Positions 17,276 to 26,269 are shown, numbered from the stretch's first letter. The stretch is DNA of 64,000 nt from Niallia nealsonii (GCF_002835805.1 NZ_PISE01000027.1:45175-109174); one strand, 5' to 3'. Notes: a model not told the origin generated them from the letters alone. Program-made: numbers and translations.

Positions 17276-18199
17276 TTATTCAGTTTTTACCTTTTCTGAA
17301 TACTCGCGTACAGTATCAAATTTGCGATCGTCTGAAACAATATATCCTTCATGTGTGTATATCTCACTGATGATTTTATGGCCTTCTGTACTTTCGCCGA
17401 TTTTAATAAATGCATCTTGAAGTTTCTTTTGCCATTCTTTGTCCATATCAGAACGGACAGAAATTGTATCATTTGGAATATCTTCTGTATATTCAATTAC
17501 TTTTGTATCGTCAAAAACGGATGGATAGTCTGCTTTTACAATATTGCGTGCATCCTGGAATACTACCGCTGCATCAACATCCCCGTTTAATAGAGAGATT
17601 ATTGCCTGGTCATGCCCTTTTACTGTCACACCTTCGACATCTGCCTGTGGGTCAATGTCATTTTCCATTAATTTTGCTGCAGGCCAGACATATCCAGCTG
17701 ATGATGTTACATCTTGAAATGCGATTTTTTTACCTTTTAAATCTTTTACTGAATTAATGCCAGAGTCTTTTTTTACTACAAAAATACTTTTATAAAAGTC
17801 TACTAATTGATCATTCTGTGAACCATCGTCATTTACTCCCTTACGTGTTGCTTGCAAAATCACATCAGCAGCTCCTTTTTCTTTAGCAAGTACATATGCC
17901 GTAGGAGGAAGGAAACCGACGTCTACTTGTTTAGAAGCCATTGCTTCAATGATAGTGTTGTAATTAGTAGAGACACTAACTTTTACTGGAATGCCGATTT
18001 CATCAGATAATAAATCTTCCAATGGTTTTGCTTTTGCTTCTAATGTGTCAGCATTGCTTGAAGGAACGAATTGAACACTTAACTCTTTTGGTACATAAGC
18101 TTCTTGTTCTGACGTTGTTTTATCGGAAGAGCTACAGCCGCTAAGTATGCCTGCTGCAAGCGATAAAGCAAGTCCTAATGTTGTTAATTTTTTAAACAT
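17276..18199 (-). CDS. phnD: Phosphonate-type ABC transporter substrate-binding lipoprotein
   Basis: 307-aa PhnD/SsuA-like binding lipoprotein with lipobox LSGC (Cys22). Family motifs: VQFVPSSNADTLEAKAKPLE at about 45-65, FLPPTAYVLAKEKGA, and KGKKIAFQDVTSSAGYVWPAA around 150-172 (the region binding the phosphonate head group). GGGGGAT precedes ATG 18199. It is the first gene of the phn cluster. Expression is probably phosphate- or substrate-controlled, but I found no clear Pho box. Confidence 0.92.
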   Translation of the reverse strand: MFKKLTTLGLALSLAAGILSGCSSSDKTTSEQEAYVPKELSVQFVPSSNADTLEAKAKPLEDLLSDEIGIPVKVSVSTNYNTIIEAMASKQVDVGFLPPTAYVLAKEKGAADVILQATRKGVNDDGSQNDQLVDFYKSIFVVKKDSGINSVKDLKGKKIAFQDVTSSAGYVWPAAKLMENDIDPQADVEGVTVKGHDQAIISLLNGDVDAAVVFQDARNIVKADYPSVFDDTKVIEYTEDIPNDTISVRSDMDKEWQKKLQDAFIKIGESTEGHKIISEIYTHEGYIVSDDRKFDTVREYSEKVKTE

Positions 18200-18735
18200 C
18201 TTTCATCCCCCTATGTAATGTTAAGTTTTATCACATTTAAAATATATCATATTTTTGTTAAAAAATAGTAGGAAAATAATTAATTATTAGTAAATTTTAA
18301 TTTTTTAGAAAAATATATTTCATTTAAGTTTAAATTAGGTAAAATATTAATAAAAGGCTCTTTTCTAAAAGATTGTTGTTTTTAACTAGGTTTTGTAAAC
18401 AAAAACTAGTTAGGTTGATTGGAGCGGAAGGTGCGAGACTCCTGTGGGAGCAGCGGGACAGGTAAGACCCCACAGTCGCTGGTGCGACGAGGAGGCTCAC
18501 CGCCCGCCCCACGGAAAGGGAGCATCCTGAAGTGGAAATTAACCTTCCCCAGTGCTTAGTGAATAGCAACAAAGTTTACGAAAACAGCCTAATAAAAAAT
18601 TCTATATAAAGCATTCCATTAACATTTTGTGATAGAACTATTTTGCAGGGAGATGGAAAGATCAGGGAGATGATATTTTTTAACTATAATAACTTTATAG
18701 AATTTTAAAATTGATTATTGCTTGGAGGAATAAGA
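18200..18735. other. Divergent region phnD / yunD-like containing a repeat element
   Basis: Nearly half is the family B element at 18355-18590. The remainder is AT-rich and must contain the promoters for both genes; none is strong enough to name. Confidence 0.5.
18355..18590. repeat. Family B element: 236-bp GC-rich MITE-like repeat with terminal inverted repeats
   Basis: The ends are imperfect ~30-bp inverted repeats: AGGCTCTTTTCTAAAAGATT on the left and, reading inward from the right, AGGCTGTTTTCGTAAACTTT, both continuing GTTG-T-TT. The core (18414-18548) begins GTTGATTGGAGCGGAAGGTG, is far more GC-rich than the host, and is full of short complementary blocks (CTCCTGTGGGAG, GGTGCGACGAGGAGGCTCACC). 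AATAAA occurs just outside each end and may be a target duplication, though weak in AT-rich DNA. I recognise the core as a repeat common in Bacillaceae genomes. It encodes no protein. Confidence 0.85.
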
Positions 18736-20295
18736 TTGGCATATATAAAGATAACGATTTTATTGACAAGTGATGTTCATGGAAATATTTATCCATTAAA
18801 TTATGGCGACAATAAACCGGCCCCGCTAGGTTTGGCAAAAGTAGCTGAGCTGATAGAGAAAGAACGGATGAAAAGTGATCATATAGTGGTAATTGATAAT
18901 GGTGATTTAATACAAGGAACACCATTAACCTATCATTATGTGCACTTTCTTGGCGAGAAAAAAAACCCAATGATTCAAGCTTTAAATACATTGCAATATG
19001 ATGCTGCTGTCATTGGTAACCACGAATTTAATTATGGTTTGCCTGTTCTGAAAAATGCGGTAAAAGAATCTAAGTTCCCATGGCTTTGTGCAAATATATT
19101 GGATAAAAAAACGGGGCATCCTTTTTTGGGAACACCTTATATTATAAAAAATGTTGGACCCTTTAAGCTTGCTGTGCTTGGCATTACTACACACTATATT
19201 CCAAACTGGGAAAATCCTAATCATATTGAAGGACTAGAATTTCGTGATGCTTTACTTTCTGCAAAAGAATGGACAGCAAAAATAAAAGAAGAAGAACAGC
19301 CTGATATAATGATTATTTCCTATCATGGCGGGTTTGAACGGGATATTCTAACAGGAGAACCAACTGAAGCGCTGACAGGAGAAAATCAAGGCTATCAAAT
19401 TTGTGAGGAAATAGAAAATTTAGATGTATTATTAACCGGTCATCAGCATCGAATGTTAACAGGATCTGTACATGAAACAGAAATAATTCAAGCAAGCAAT
19501 AATGGTAGTGTGTTAGGAAAGGTGACATTAGTTTTGAGTGAGGAAGGAAAAATAATAGAAAAGCATTCTGAATTATTGTCTGCAGCAGATGCAGCCCCTG
19601 ATAAACGAGTTATGACTTTTGCTGCAGAATATGAATCAAGCACCCAAAAATGGCTTGATATGCCGATGGGATTTATTGATGGAGATATGGAAGTCCATGA
19701 TCCATTAGAGATTCGGTTAAAAGACAGCAGCTTGATTGAATTCATTAATACCATTCAGATGGATGCAGCGAAAGTAAAGATTTCCAATACTGCATTATTT
19801 AACAATGATTCACCGGGCTTTAAATCAAATGTTACCATGCGAGATATTGTTTCTAATTACATCTATCCTAATACATTAAAGGTTTTAGCATTAACAGGCC
19901 AGGATATAAGAGAGGCGTTGGAACAGACAGCCAAGTATTTTACTTTAAATGAACAAGGAAATCCTGTTGTAAGCGAAGCCTTTTTATATCCGAAACCACA
20001 ACACTACAATTACGATATGTGGGAAGGCGTTGAATATATTTTAGATATTTCGAAACCGGTTGGGGAAAGAGTGGTCAAGCTTGATTTTGAAGGAAAAGAA
20101 ATAGAAGAACAAAATACATATGAAGTGGTCATGAATAACTATCGTGCAGGCGGTGGCGGCAATTATTTTATGTTTCAAAATAAGCCAGTAATAAGAGAAG
20201 TCCAGTTTGATATGTCTGAACTTATTGCTAGCTATATTTTGAAAAGAAAAACGGTAAAAGCAACATGTAATCTTAATTGGAAGGTAGTTTGGTGA
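18736..20295 (+). CDS. Metallophosphatase / 5'-nucleotidase family protein (YunD-like)
   Basis: 519-aa two-domain enzyme of the 5'-nucleotidase / UDP-sugar hydrolase family. It has no signal peptide, so is probably cytosolic like YunD. The start is TTG 18736 with GGAGG 7 nt before it. The N-terminal calcineurin-like domain carries the dinuclear metal motifs TSDVHGN, DNGDLIQG, GNHEFNYG, SYHGG and TGHQHRM. The C-terminal nucleotide-binding domain spans about 320-510 (SNTALFNNDSPG, NNYRAGGGGNYFMF). Likely reaction: hydrolysis of nucleotide monophosphates or related phosphoesters. It lies next to a phosphonate transporter and family repeat; any functional link is speculative. Confidence 0.88.
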   Translation: MAYIKITILLTSDVHGNIYPLNYGDNKPAPLGLAKVAELIEKERMKSDHIVVIDNGDLIQGTPLTYHYVHFLGEKKNPMIQALNTLQYDAAVIGNHEFNYGLPVLKNAVKESKFPWLCANILDKKTGHPFLGTPYIIKNVGPFKLAVLGITTHYIPNWENPNHIEGLEFRDALLSAKEWTAKIKEEEQPDIMIISYHGGFERDILTGEPTEALTGENQGYQICEEIENLDVLLTGHQHRMLTGSVHETEIIQASNNGSVLGKVTLVLSEEGKIIEKHSELLSAADAAPDKRVMTFAAEYESSTQKWLDMPMGFIDGDMEVHDPLEIRLKDSSLIEFINTIQMDAAKVKISNTALFNNDSPGFKSNVTMRDIVSNYIYPNTLKVLALTGQDIREALEQTAKYFTLNEQGNPVVSEAFLYPKPQHYNYDMWEGVEYILDISKPVGERVVKLDFEGKEIEEQNTYEVVMNNYRAGGGGNYFMFQNKPVIREVQFDMSELIASYILKRKTVKATCNLNWKVVW

Positions 20296-20405
20296 GGAAG
20301 AAGTAATAGGAAGAAAATATAAACATAAAAATCCCCTTGTTATTCCCATAATTTTTGACAAAGTATTAAAAAGTTAGGTTATTTTTATAAGAAAGGATGA
20401 TTTGT

Positions 20406-21122
20406 TTGGCGAATAAACCTGTAATCGGCATCACGGGAGCATATGTTTTTCATAATAAGTTTATGGAAGGCACATATGTACATCATGATTATCAAAAAGC
20501 AATTGCTGCAAATGGAGGCATTCCGATTATCTTGCCTTTTTTAGAAGAAAATCTTGCAGAAGAGATGGCAGAACAATGTGATGCTATTTTATTTAGTGGG
20601 GGAGAAGATATAGATCCCAAATTTTACGGGCAAGATCCTCATCAAAAACTAGCAGCAACCATCCCATTACGTGATAAATGGGAAATTGCTTTATTAGAAA
20701 AAGCAATGAAGAAAAAAAAACCTATCCTTGCCATTTGCCGCGGTATTCAATTATTAAATGTAGCATTAGGAGGAACATTGATTCAAGATATTCCAAGTGA
20801 TGTGAAAGGAAGCATTAAGCATAGTCAAACGGTTAATAGAAGTTGGGATTCCCACTGGGTTATATTGGAGAAAGGGAGCAGGTTAGAAACGATTTTGCAG
20901 GCAAAAAAGATAAGGGTAAACAGTCTTCATCATCAAGCGGTTGATCATTTAGCAGAATCATTAAGAGTAACAGCAACAAGCAGTGATGGAATCATAGAAG
21001 CAGTAGAACATACATATTATGAACATTTTTTATTAGGCATTCAGTGGCATCCCGAATCAATGGCAGCAACAGATGAAACAATGAATAAAATTTTTGCGGA
21101 ATTTATTAAAAACGCAAAATAA
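20406..21122 (+). CDS. Gamma-glutamyl-gamma-aminobutyrate hydrolase (PuuD-like, class I amidotransferase fold)
   Basis: 238-aa peptidase C26 family enzyme cleaving gamma-glutamyl amide bonds. The nucleophile is Cys111 in LAICRGIQLLNVALGG, with the catalytic His in QWHPES near the C-terminus; FSGGEDIDPKFYG is the family's oxyanion/positioning segment. TTG 20406 is preferred: AAAGG lies 9 nt before it, giving MANKPVIGITG; ATG 20397 abuts the SD. The polyamine/GABA pathway is not represented nearby, so the substrate is open. A TTGACA at 20355 may be its -35, with a poor -10. Confidence 0.85.
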   Translation: MANKPVIGITGAYVFHNKFMEGTYVHHDYQKAIAANGGIPIILPFLEENLAEEMAEQCDAILFSGGEDIDPKFYGQDPHQKLAATIPLRDKWEIALLEKAMKKKKPILAICRGIQLLNVALGGTLIQDIPSDVKGSIKHSQTVNRSWDSHWVILEKGSRLETILQAKKIRVNSLHHQAVDHLAESLRVTATSSDGIIEAVEHTYYEHFLLGIQWHPESMAATDETMNKIFAEFIKNAK

Positions 21123-21305
21123 AAGGCAGTATACTTTATTTTTCTATTAGAAAAGTGGCAATAGGAGGATGGAATAAGCTGTTTTTTAGCAGAAAAAAGA
21201 GAAAAAAGAGAAATTAAGCACAAAAGATAGGAAAAAAATTAGTATTGAATAAGAAAATCAGTTAGAATAGATAGGTAACGCATATTTTAACTTGGAGGTA
21301 TTACC

Positions 21306-21572
21306 ATGAGCGAAAAAACTTTTACAATTATCGATGAAACAGGAATCCATGCTAGACCAGCTACTTTATTAGTAAGCACTGCTAGCAAATTTAAATCAGA
21401 CATGCAAATTGCATATAAAGGAAAATCTGTAAACTTAAAATCCATTATGGGTGTTATGTCTTTAGGAGTGCCTAAAGGTGGAGAAATTACAATTTCAGCT
21501 GACGGTGAAGATGCTGAAGAAGCAGTAGCAGGATTAGAAAGCGTTCTGAAAAAAGAAGGATTAGCTGGCTAA
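21306..21572 (+). CDS. ptsH: Phosphocarrier protein HPr (stand-alone)
   Basis: 88-aa HPr. Active-site His15 in TGIHARPAT and regulatory Ser46 in [11 protein letters not shown] are both in place, so it is HPr and not Crh (which lacks His15). It shuttles phosphate from enzyme I to PTS permeases and, as HPr-Ser-P, acts with CcpA in catabolite repression. TTGGAGG precedes ATG 21306. Unusually there is no ptsI downstream; a hairpin and then an ABC ATPase gene follow, so ptsI must be elsewhere or this is a second HPr. Confidence 0.93.
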   Translation: MSEKTFTIIDETGIHARPATLLVSTASKFKSDMQIAYKGKSVNLKSIMGVMSLGVPKGGEITISADGEDAEEAVAGLESVLKKEGLAG

Positions 21573-21586
21573 TCTACTATAACCTG

Positions 21587-21613
21587 AGGCCCTCTTTTAA
21601 AAAAAGAGGGCCT
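21587..21613 (+). terminator. Hairpin after ptsH
   Basis: Stem AGGCCCTCTTT / AAAGAGGGCCT, 11 bp perfect, within 20 nt of the stop. There is no T-run after it (AAATTATA follows), so it may be a weak terminator or a 3' stabiliser. Confidence 0.55.
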
Positions 21614-21725
21614 AAATTATATTTACCTGAAAAAAAGCTTTATATACAGAATAAATAACAGCGCTGTCAATGAACATACATATAGGAGTATCTTAGGATT
21701 AAGAGTAATAGGGGGGATCAAAAAA

Positions 21726-22508
21726 ATGATAGTAAAAACAGAAGGAGTAGGTTTAAAAAGAAATGGAAAATGGATTCTAGAAGATATTAATTGGCAAATA
21801 AACAAGAATGAACATTGGGTCCTTTACGGGCTGAATGGAGCAGGTAAAACAGCTTTGCTTAATATGCTTTGTGCTTATTATCACCCAACGGTTGGAAGTG
21901 TTGAAGTATTAGGAAAAGTGTTTGGCAAAGCAGAACTTGGCGGATCGCTTCGCAAAAAAATAGGATTAGTATCTAATCGTCTTCAGCAAAATTTATATAT
22001 GACAGACAGTGCCTATGAGATTATTTTAAGTGGAGCATTTGCATCGATTGGATTATATGAAACACCAACAGATGAAATACGACAAAAAGCAATTGATTTA
22101 TTAAAAATGCTTGGCTGCTTTGATTATGCAGATAGAGAGTATAGCAGTCTTTCACAAGGAGAAAAGCAAAGGGTGCTAATTGCAAGAGCGCTGATGCTAG
22201 ATCCAGAGCTTATTATACTAGATGAGCCTGCAACCGGTTTAGACTTTCTTGCAAGGGAACAATTATTAGAGACGATTAATGTATTGGCAAAACAAAAAAA
22301 TGGACCAGCAATTATTTACGTAACCCATCATTTAGAAGAAATTCTTCCTGTATTTTCTCATTCCATATTATTAAAAAAGGGAAAAGTGTTTGCAAAAGGA
22401 CAAACGGAAGAGATGATGACAAGTAAAAATTTATCGGAATTTTTCGAATTGCCTGTAGAAGTTATTTGGAATAATCAAAGACCATTGCTTGCAAAATCAT
22501 TAAAATAA
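21726..22508 (+). CDS. Orphan ABC transporter ATP-binding protein (YlmA/ModF-like)
   Basis: 260-aa single ABC ATPase domain. Walker A GLNGAGKTA (about 35-43), signature SLSQGEKQRVLIARA (Gln in place of the usual second Gly), Walker B LIILDEPATGLD, switch His in VTHHLEEI. There is no permease or binding protein nearby. The SQGEKQR signature and layout match the YlmA/ModF group, whose transport partner is unknown; it may act in regulation rather than transport. GGGGGGAT precedes ATG 21726. Probably co-transcribed with the HAD phosphatase 31 nt downstream. Confidence 0.85.
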   Translation: MIVKTEGVGLKRNGKWILEDINWQINKNEHWVLYGLNGAGKTALLNMLCAYYHPTVGSVEVLGKVFGKAELGGSLRKKIGLVSNRLQQNLYMTDSAYEIILSGAFASIGLYETPTDEIRQKAIDLLKMLGCFDYADREYSSLSQGEKQRVLIARALMLDPELIILDEPATGLDFLAREQLLETINVLAKQKNGPAIIYVTHHLEEILPVFSHSILLKKGKVFAKGQTEEMMTSKNLSEFFELPVEVIWNNQRPLLAKSLK

Positions 22509-22539
22509 ATCTTTTAAAAAGATGATAAAGGAGTAGAAA

Positions 22540-23313
22540 ATGGAGTACAAAATTGTATTTATCGACATTGATGGCACATTAGTAAATAAGGAGAAAAAAA
22601 TTCCTGAAGATGCGAAGCTTGCAATAAAGCAGTTAAAGGAAAAAAATATACCAATTGTTTTAGCAACAGGAAGAGCTCCATATTTTTTTACACATATATT
22701 AGAAGAATTAAATTTGCATTCATATGTTTGTTTTAATGGTTCTTATGTTGTCTGTGACGGTACAGAAATATATGCCAAACCAATTCCAACAGGAACTTTA
22801 GAAAAACTAGAAAAGGTGGCATTAGATCATAAGCACCCAATAGTATTTCAAGGGAGCAAAGAATGCTGCGCCAATCACGAAGACCATGCACATATCATTG
22901 AATCTTTTCAGTCATTAAAGATACAAAAGCCAATCTATCGCAAAGAATATTGGAAAGAAGCAGATATCTTTCAATGTTTACTGTTTTGTGAAGAAAAAGA
23001 AGAATCCATTTATCCTCAAAATTTTTCTGATATTCGTTTTGTACGCTGGCATCCAGTATCAACAGATGTGATACCAAATGGAGGTTCAAAGGCAAAAGGA
23101 ATGGCGGCATTGCTAAAGCATTTGCAAATTGATGCAAGTGAGGCTGTTGCATTTGGTGATGGTTTAAATGATAAAGAAATGCTGTCCTATGTTGGTATGG
23201 GGATTGCAATGGGAAATGCAGAGGATGAGGTAAAGCCCTATGCCAAATTTACAACAAAGCATGTGGATGATGGCGGCTTAAAATGGGGGCTTGAACAAAT
23301 CGGGCTAATCTAA
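22540..23313 (+). CDS. HAD-superfamily phosphatase, Cof type (YkrA-like)
   Basis: 257-aa haloacid-dehalogenase hydrolase of class IIB. Motif I is FIDIDGTLV (nucleophile Asp9, acid/base Asp11), motif II LATGR, motif III Lys in GGSKAKGM, motif IV FGDGLNDKEML followed by MGIAMGNA. Cof-type enzymes dephosphorylate sugar phosphates, FMN-like compounds or pyridoxal phosphate; the cap domain at about 80-180 sets specificity and is not diagnostic here. AAAGGAG precedes ATG 22540. Length matches B. subtilis YkrA (257 aa). Confidence 0.88.
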   Translation: MEYKIVFIDIDGTLVNKEKKIPEDAKLAIKQLKEKNIPIVLATGRAPYFFTHILEELNLHSYVCFNGSYVVCDGTEIYAKPIPTGTLEKLEKVALDHKHPIVFQGSKECCANHEDHAHIIESFQSLKIQKPIYRKEYWKEADIFQCLLFCEEKEESIYPQNFSDIRFVRWHPVSTDVIPNGGSKAKGMAALLKHLQIDASEAVAFGDGLNDKEMLSYVGMGIAMGNAEDEVKPYAKFTTKHVDDGGLKWGLEQIGLI

Positions 23314-23455
23314 ACAAACGAAAAAAGGGGTTTAGCTTGGACTTTTTCTCTAAACAAAGAAAAAGAACTGCAACAAGCAACCTCTTTTTTTACAACAAGG
23401 TTTTCCATATGCATAAACAGTTATATAAAAAGCAGTTGAGTAATAATTGACTTTA

Positions 23456-23764
23456 TCATTTCCAGTCTTTATAAATTACAACACCGCCAGTTAAATCAAT
23501 TGTATTTCTTTCTCCTTTATAAAATAGTTTTCCTTTCTCCTCTACAAGCAAATTTTCATATGTATATACTTTTTTCCCATTAGGCATCGTAATAATAACT
23601 TTTTCTCCTAAGTCACTGGATGCAGAATTGGCTTCGTTTGGGAAAAAATGATCGATTGTGAGGTAAGATCCAATAAAGAGAGTAATCATTAATACACTTA
23701 ATGTAATATATACTTTTTTTCTTAACAAAAATGTTTTTATTGAACCTTTTGCTGACTGTTTCAT
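23456..23764 (-). CDS. Small single-pass membrane protein of unknown function
   Basis: 102 aa, not recognised. ATG 23764 is preferred to the in-frame TTG 23776 because the GGAGGA lies between them. There is a basic N-terminus, one TM helix at about 20-40 (VYITLSVLMITLFIGSYLT), then an extracellular domain of ~60 residues with two repeated beta-type phrases (VIITMPNGKKVYTYEN; NTIDLTGGVVIYKDW). Single gene, no operon partner. Confidence 0.7.
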   Translation of the reverse strand: MKQSAKGSIKTFLLRKKVYITLSVLMITLFIGSYLTIDHFFPNEANSASSDLGEKVIITMPNGKKVYTYENLLVEEKGKLFYKGERNTIDLTGGVVIYKDWK

Positions 23765-23963
23765 AGTCTCCTCCAAAAATACGCCATTAATGTTTAATGA
23801 ACTACTTATTACTAGATTCCCATAATAGTAAAATATGAAACTGTTAATAAAAACATGATAAAAAAGTTATTTTTTAACAGGAGTTTAACGAATAAATAGT
23901 TAATTGTCAAAAATAATGCATAGTCCTCCAAAATAAGGTTTTGTTTCCATTTAATAAAAAAAA

Positions 23964-23989
23964 TGAAACATTTGTAAATTTGATTCGTA
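23964..23989 (+). promoter_or_regulatory. Sigma-W promoter of the nfeD-floT operon
   Basis: TGAAAC (23964-23969), 16-nt spacer, CGTA (23986-23989): a perfect match to the sigma-W consensus TGAAAC-N16-CGTA. The B. subtilis orthologous operon yuaF-floT is a known sigma-W target, so expression should follow envelope stress. Confidence 0.9.
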
Positions 23990-24026
23990 TATATGGTAAC
24001 GATTTAATAAAAGGAGGATAGAGAAA

Positions 24027-24074
24027 TTGAAGTTTTGTTATTTGGAAAATTTTAAACTTAATGAAAGAGAATGA
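24027..24074 (+). CDS. Candidate 15-aa leader peptide coupled to nfeD-like gene
   Basis: TTG start 6 nt after a strong SD (AAAGGAGGAT). The product would be MKFCYLENFKLNERE. Its TGA (24072-24074) overlaps the ATG (24071-24073) of the nfeD-like gene, which has no good SD of its own. This looks like translational coupling. It may simply be a ribosome-loading leader; no homologue is known to me. Confidence 0.45.
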   Translation: MKFCYLENFKLNERE

Positions 24075-24595
24075 TGGTGATGGAACTTTTTGGATTTTCT
24101 ATAACATCTATTTACTTGTTGCTGTTAATTATTTCTGGAATATGTATTTTAGTAACATTAGTTATATCAGATGTTTTTAGTGCAGAGTTAGGCATCTTAA
24201 ATCCTACTGTTATTTTAGCGTTTTTAACGATTCTTTCAGCTAGCGGTTTTTTAATGGAGAAGTATGCTCTGCTAAATAGTATTGCTGTACTGGTCCTTTC
24301 TTCTGTAATCGCAATTATCGTGGCATTATGTTTGCACTTTTTTGTTCTTATTCCATTATCGAGTGCAGAAGAGTCGTTGGTTTATGATGATGAATCGTTA
24401 AAAGGAAGAGTAGGAAAGGTTATAACAGCTATCCCAAAGGATGGATTCGGAGAAATCCTAATCGAAAGCTATAGTGGCAATATTTCAAAAACCGCTGCAG
24501 CTTTTTACAATGAGGAAATCGCAAGTGCTGCAAATGTTGTCATTATAGAAGTGAAAAATCATATTGCCTATGTAGTATTGCAGGAAGATCTATAA
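24071..24595 (+). CDS. yuaF: NfeD-family membrane protein (YuaF-like)
   Basis: 174-aa partner of flotillin. Three TM helices lie in the first ~100 residues, then a cytosolic OB-fold NfeD domain at about 115-174 (LKGRVGKVITAIPKDGFGEI). Same length as B. subtilis YuaF. It acts with FloT in membrane microdomains and the response to envelope stress. The start is ambiguous: ATG 24071 overlaps the leader stop, and ATG 24080 (MELFGF) also fits. It lies 23 nt upstream of floT. Confidence 0.9.
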   Translation: MMVMELFGFSITSIYLLLLIISGICILVTLVISDVFSAELGILNPTVILAFLTILSASGFLMEKYALLNSIAVLVLSSVIAIIVALCLHFFVLIPLSSAEESLVYDDESLKGRVGKVITAIPKDGFGEILIESYSGNISKTAAAFYNEEIASAANVVIIEVKNHIAYVVLQEDL

Positions 24596-24618
24596 TTTAT
24601 TCGGAGGAGGAAGCATAT

Positions 24619-26130
24619 ATGTTGGATGTTTGGATTATTGTTGGAGTAGTGGTTGTTTTATTAATTGCCTTAATAAGCATCTTTATCGCAAAGTATAAAA
24701 CGGTTGGGCCTGATGAAGCTTTGATTGTAACTGGGAGCTATTTAGGATCAAAAAATGTACATGTGGATGAAGCTGGAAATAGAATTAAGATTATTAGAGG
24801 TGGAGGGACATTTATCCTTCCTGTATTTCAACAATCAGAGCCATTAAGTCTGCTGTCTAGCAAATTAGATGTGTCTACACCTGAAGTATACACAGAACAA
24901 GGTGTGCCGGTAATGGCAGATGGAACAGCAATTATTAAAATTGGCGGTTCAATTGGAGAAATAGCAACAGCTGCAGAACAATTTTTGGGAAAAACAAAAG
25001 GGGATCGGGAAAACGAGGCTCGTGAAGTATTAGAAGGACACTTGCGTTCTATTTTGGGAAGCATGACAGTAGAAGAGATTTATAAAAATCGTGATAAATT
25101 TTCCCAAGAAGTACAAAGAGTTGCATCACAAGATTTAGCAAAAATGGGATTAATGATTGTCTCTTTTACGATTAAAGATGTGCGAGATAAAAATGGCTAT
25201 TTAGAATCTCTTGGTAAACCGAGAATTGCTCAAGTAAAAAGGGATGCAGATATTGCAACTGCAGAAGCAGATAAAGAAACAAGAATTAAAAAGGCAGAAG
25301 CAGATAAAGATGCAAAAAAAGCGGAATTGGAAAGAGCTACAGAAATAGCGGAAGCAGAAAAAGAAAATCAAATGAAAATCGCCGACTATAGACGAGAGCA
25401 GGATGTTGCAAAAGCTCGCGCTGACCAAGCGTATGATTTGGAAAGTGCTCGCTCTAAACAAGAAGTAACCGAACAGGAAATGCAAATAAAAATTATTGAA
25501 AGACAAAAACAAATTGAATTAGAAGAAAAAGAGATTTCGAGACGAGAGAAACAATATGATTCAGAAGTGAAAAAGAAAGCTGATGCAGATCGTTACGCAA
25601 TGGAACAGGCTGCAGAAGCAAATAAACGCAGACAAATTGCCGAAGCAGATGCCAATCAGTACCGCATTGAATCGCAAGCGAAAGCAGAAGCTGAAAAAGT
25701 TCGTGTTGACGGTTTAGCAAAAGCAGAGGCAGAAAAAGCCAAAGGGGAAACAGAAGCAGAAATTATCCGATTAAAAGGATTAGCAGAAGCAGAAGCAAAA
25801 CGAAAAATTGCGGAAGCATATGCTCAGTACGGGCAAGCTGCGATTCTTGATATGGTGTTGGATATGCTGCCAGAATATGCAAAACAAGTCGCGAGTCCAT
25901 TATCTAATATTGATAAAATTACAGTAGTAGATACAGGCAGTGATGCCAGTAATGGAGGAGCAAATAAAGTAACAGGCTATGCAACCAATTTAATGTCAAC
26001 GATGCAGGAATCTTTAAAAGCATCTGCAGGCATTGATGTGAAAGAACTTTTAGAAAATTTATCAGGCAAGGGAAATATTCGCCAAAGTGTAGATGGAATA
26101 AGAGAAGAATTAAAACAGAATAAAGAATAA
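24619..26130 (+). CDS. floT: Flotillin
   Basis: 503-aa membrane scaffold. An N-terminal membrane hairpin (about 5-25), SPFH/PHB domain (about 30-200) and a long Ala/Glu/Lys-rich coiled coil (about 200-390, many AEAEK and EADK units), ending in a less structured tail (GIDVKELLENLSGKG), as in FloT/YuaG. It organises functional membrane microdomains. A GGAGGAGG SD precedes ATG 24619. The yuaI acetyltransferase that follows in B. subtilis is missing; a terminator follows instead. Confidence 0.95.
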   Translation: MLDVWIIVGVVVVLLIALISIFIAKYKTVGPDEALIVTGSYLGSKNVHVDEAGNRIKIIRGGGTFILPVFQQSEPLSLLSSKLDVSTPEVYTEQGVPVMADGTAIIKIGGSIGEIATAAEQFLGKTKGDRENEAREVLEGHLRSILGSMTVEEIYKNRDKFSQEVQRVASQDLAKMGLMIVSFTIKDVRDKNGYLESLGKPRIAQVKRDADIATAEADKETRIKKAEADKDAKKAELERATEIAEAEKENQMKIADYRREQDVAKARADQAYDLESARSKQEVTEQEMQIKIIERQKQIELEEKEISRREKQYDSEVKKKADADRYAMEQAAEANKRRQIAEADANQYRIESQAKAEAEKVRVDGLAKAEAEKAKGETEAEIIRLKGLAEAEAKRKIAEAYAQYGQAAILDMVLDMLPEYAKQVASPLSNIDKITVVDTGSDASNGGANKVTGYATNLMSTMQESLKASAGIDVKELLENLSGKGNIRQSVDGIREELKQNKE

Positions 26131-26269
26131 ATGAGAGAAGCTAGTGCAGTTGTGTTGCGCTGGCTTTTTTACAGCAGTATTCCATAGAAGGAAGAGAAGG
26201 ATGGCGAATAAATTGAATGCACACCAAATAAGCAAGGAACAACCTGGATAAAATGAAAGCATAGATGAA

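Noticed and set aside
17410..17757. 115-aa plus-strand ORF opposite phnD
   Set aside because: Antisense shadow of the binding-protein gene; His/Leu-rich reading typical of such shadows.
18200..18354. Possible Pho box upstream of phnD
   Set aside because: Only loose TTAACA-like matches with irregular spacing in AT-rich DNA; not enough to call.
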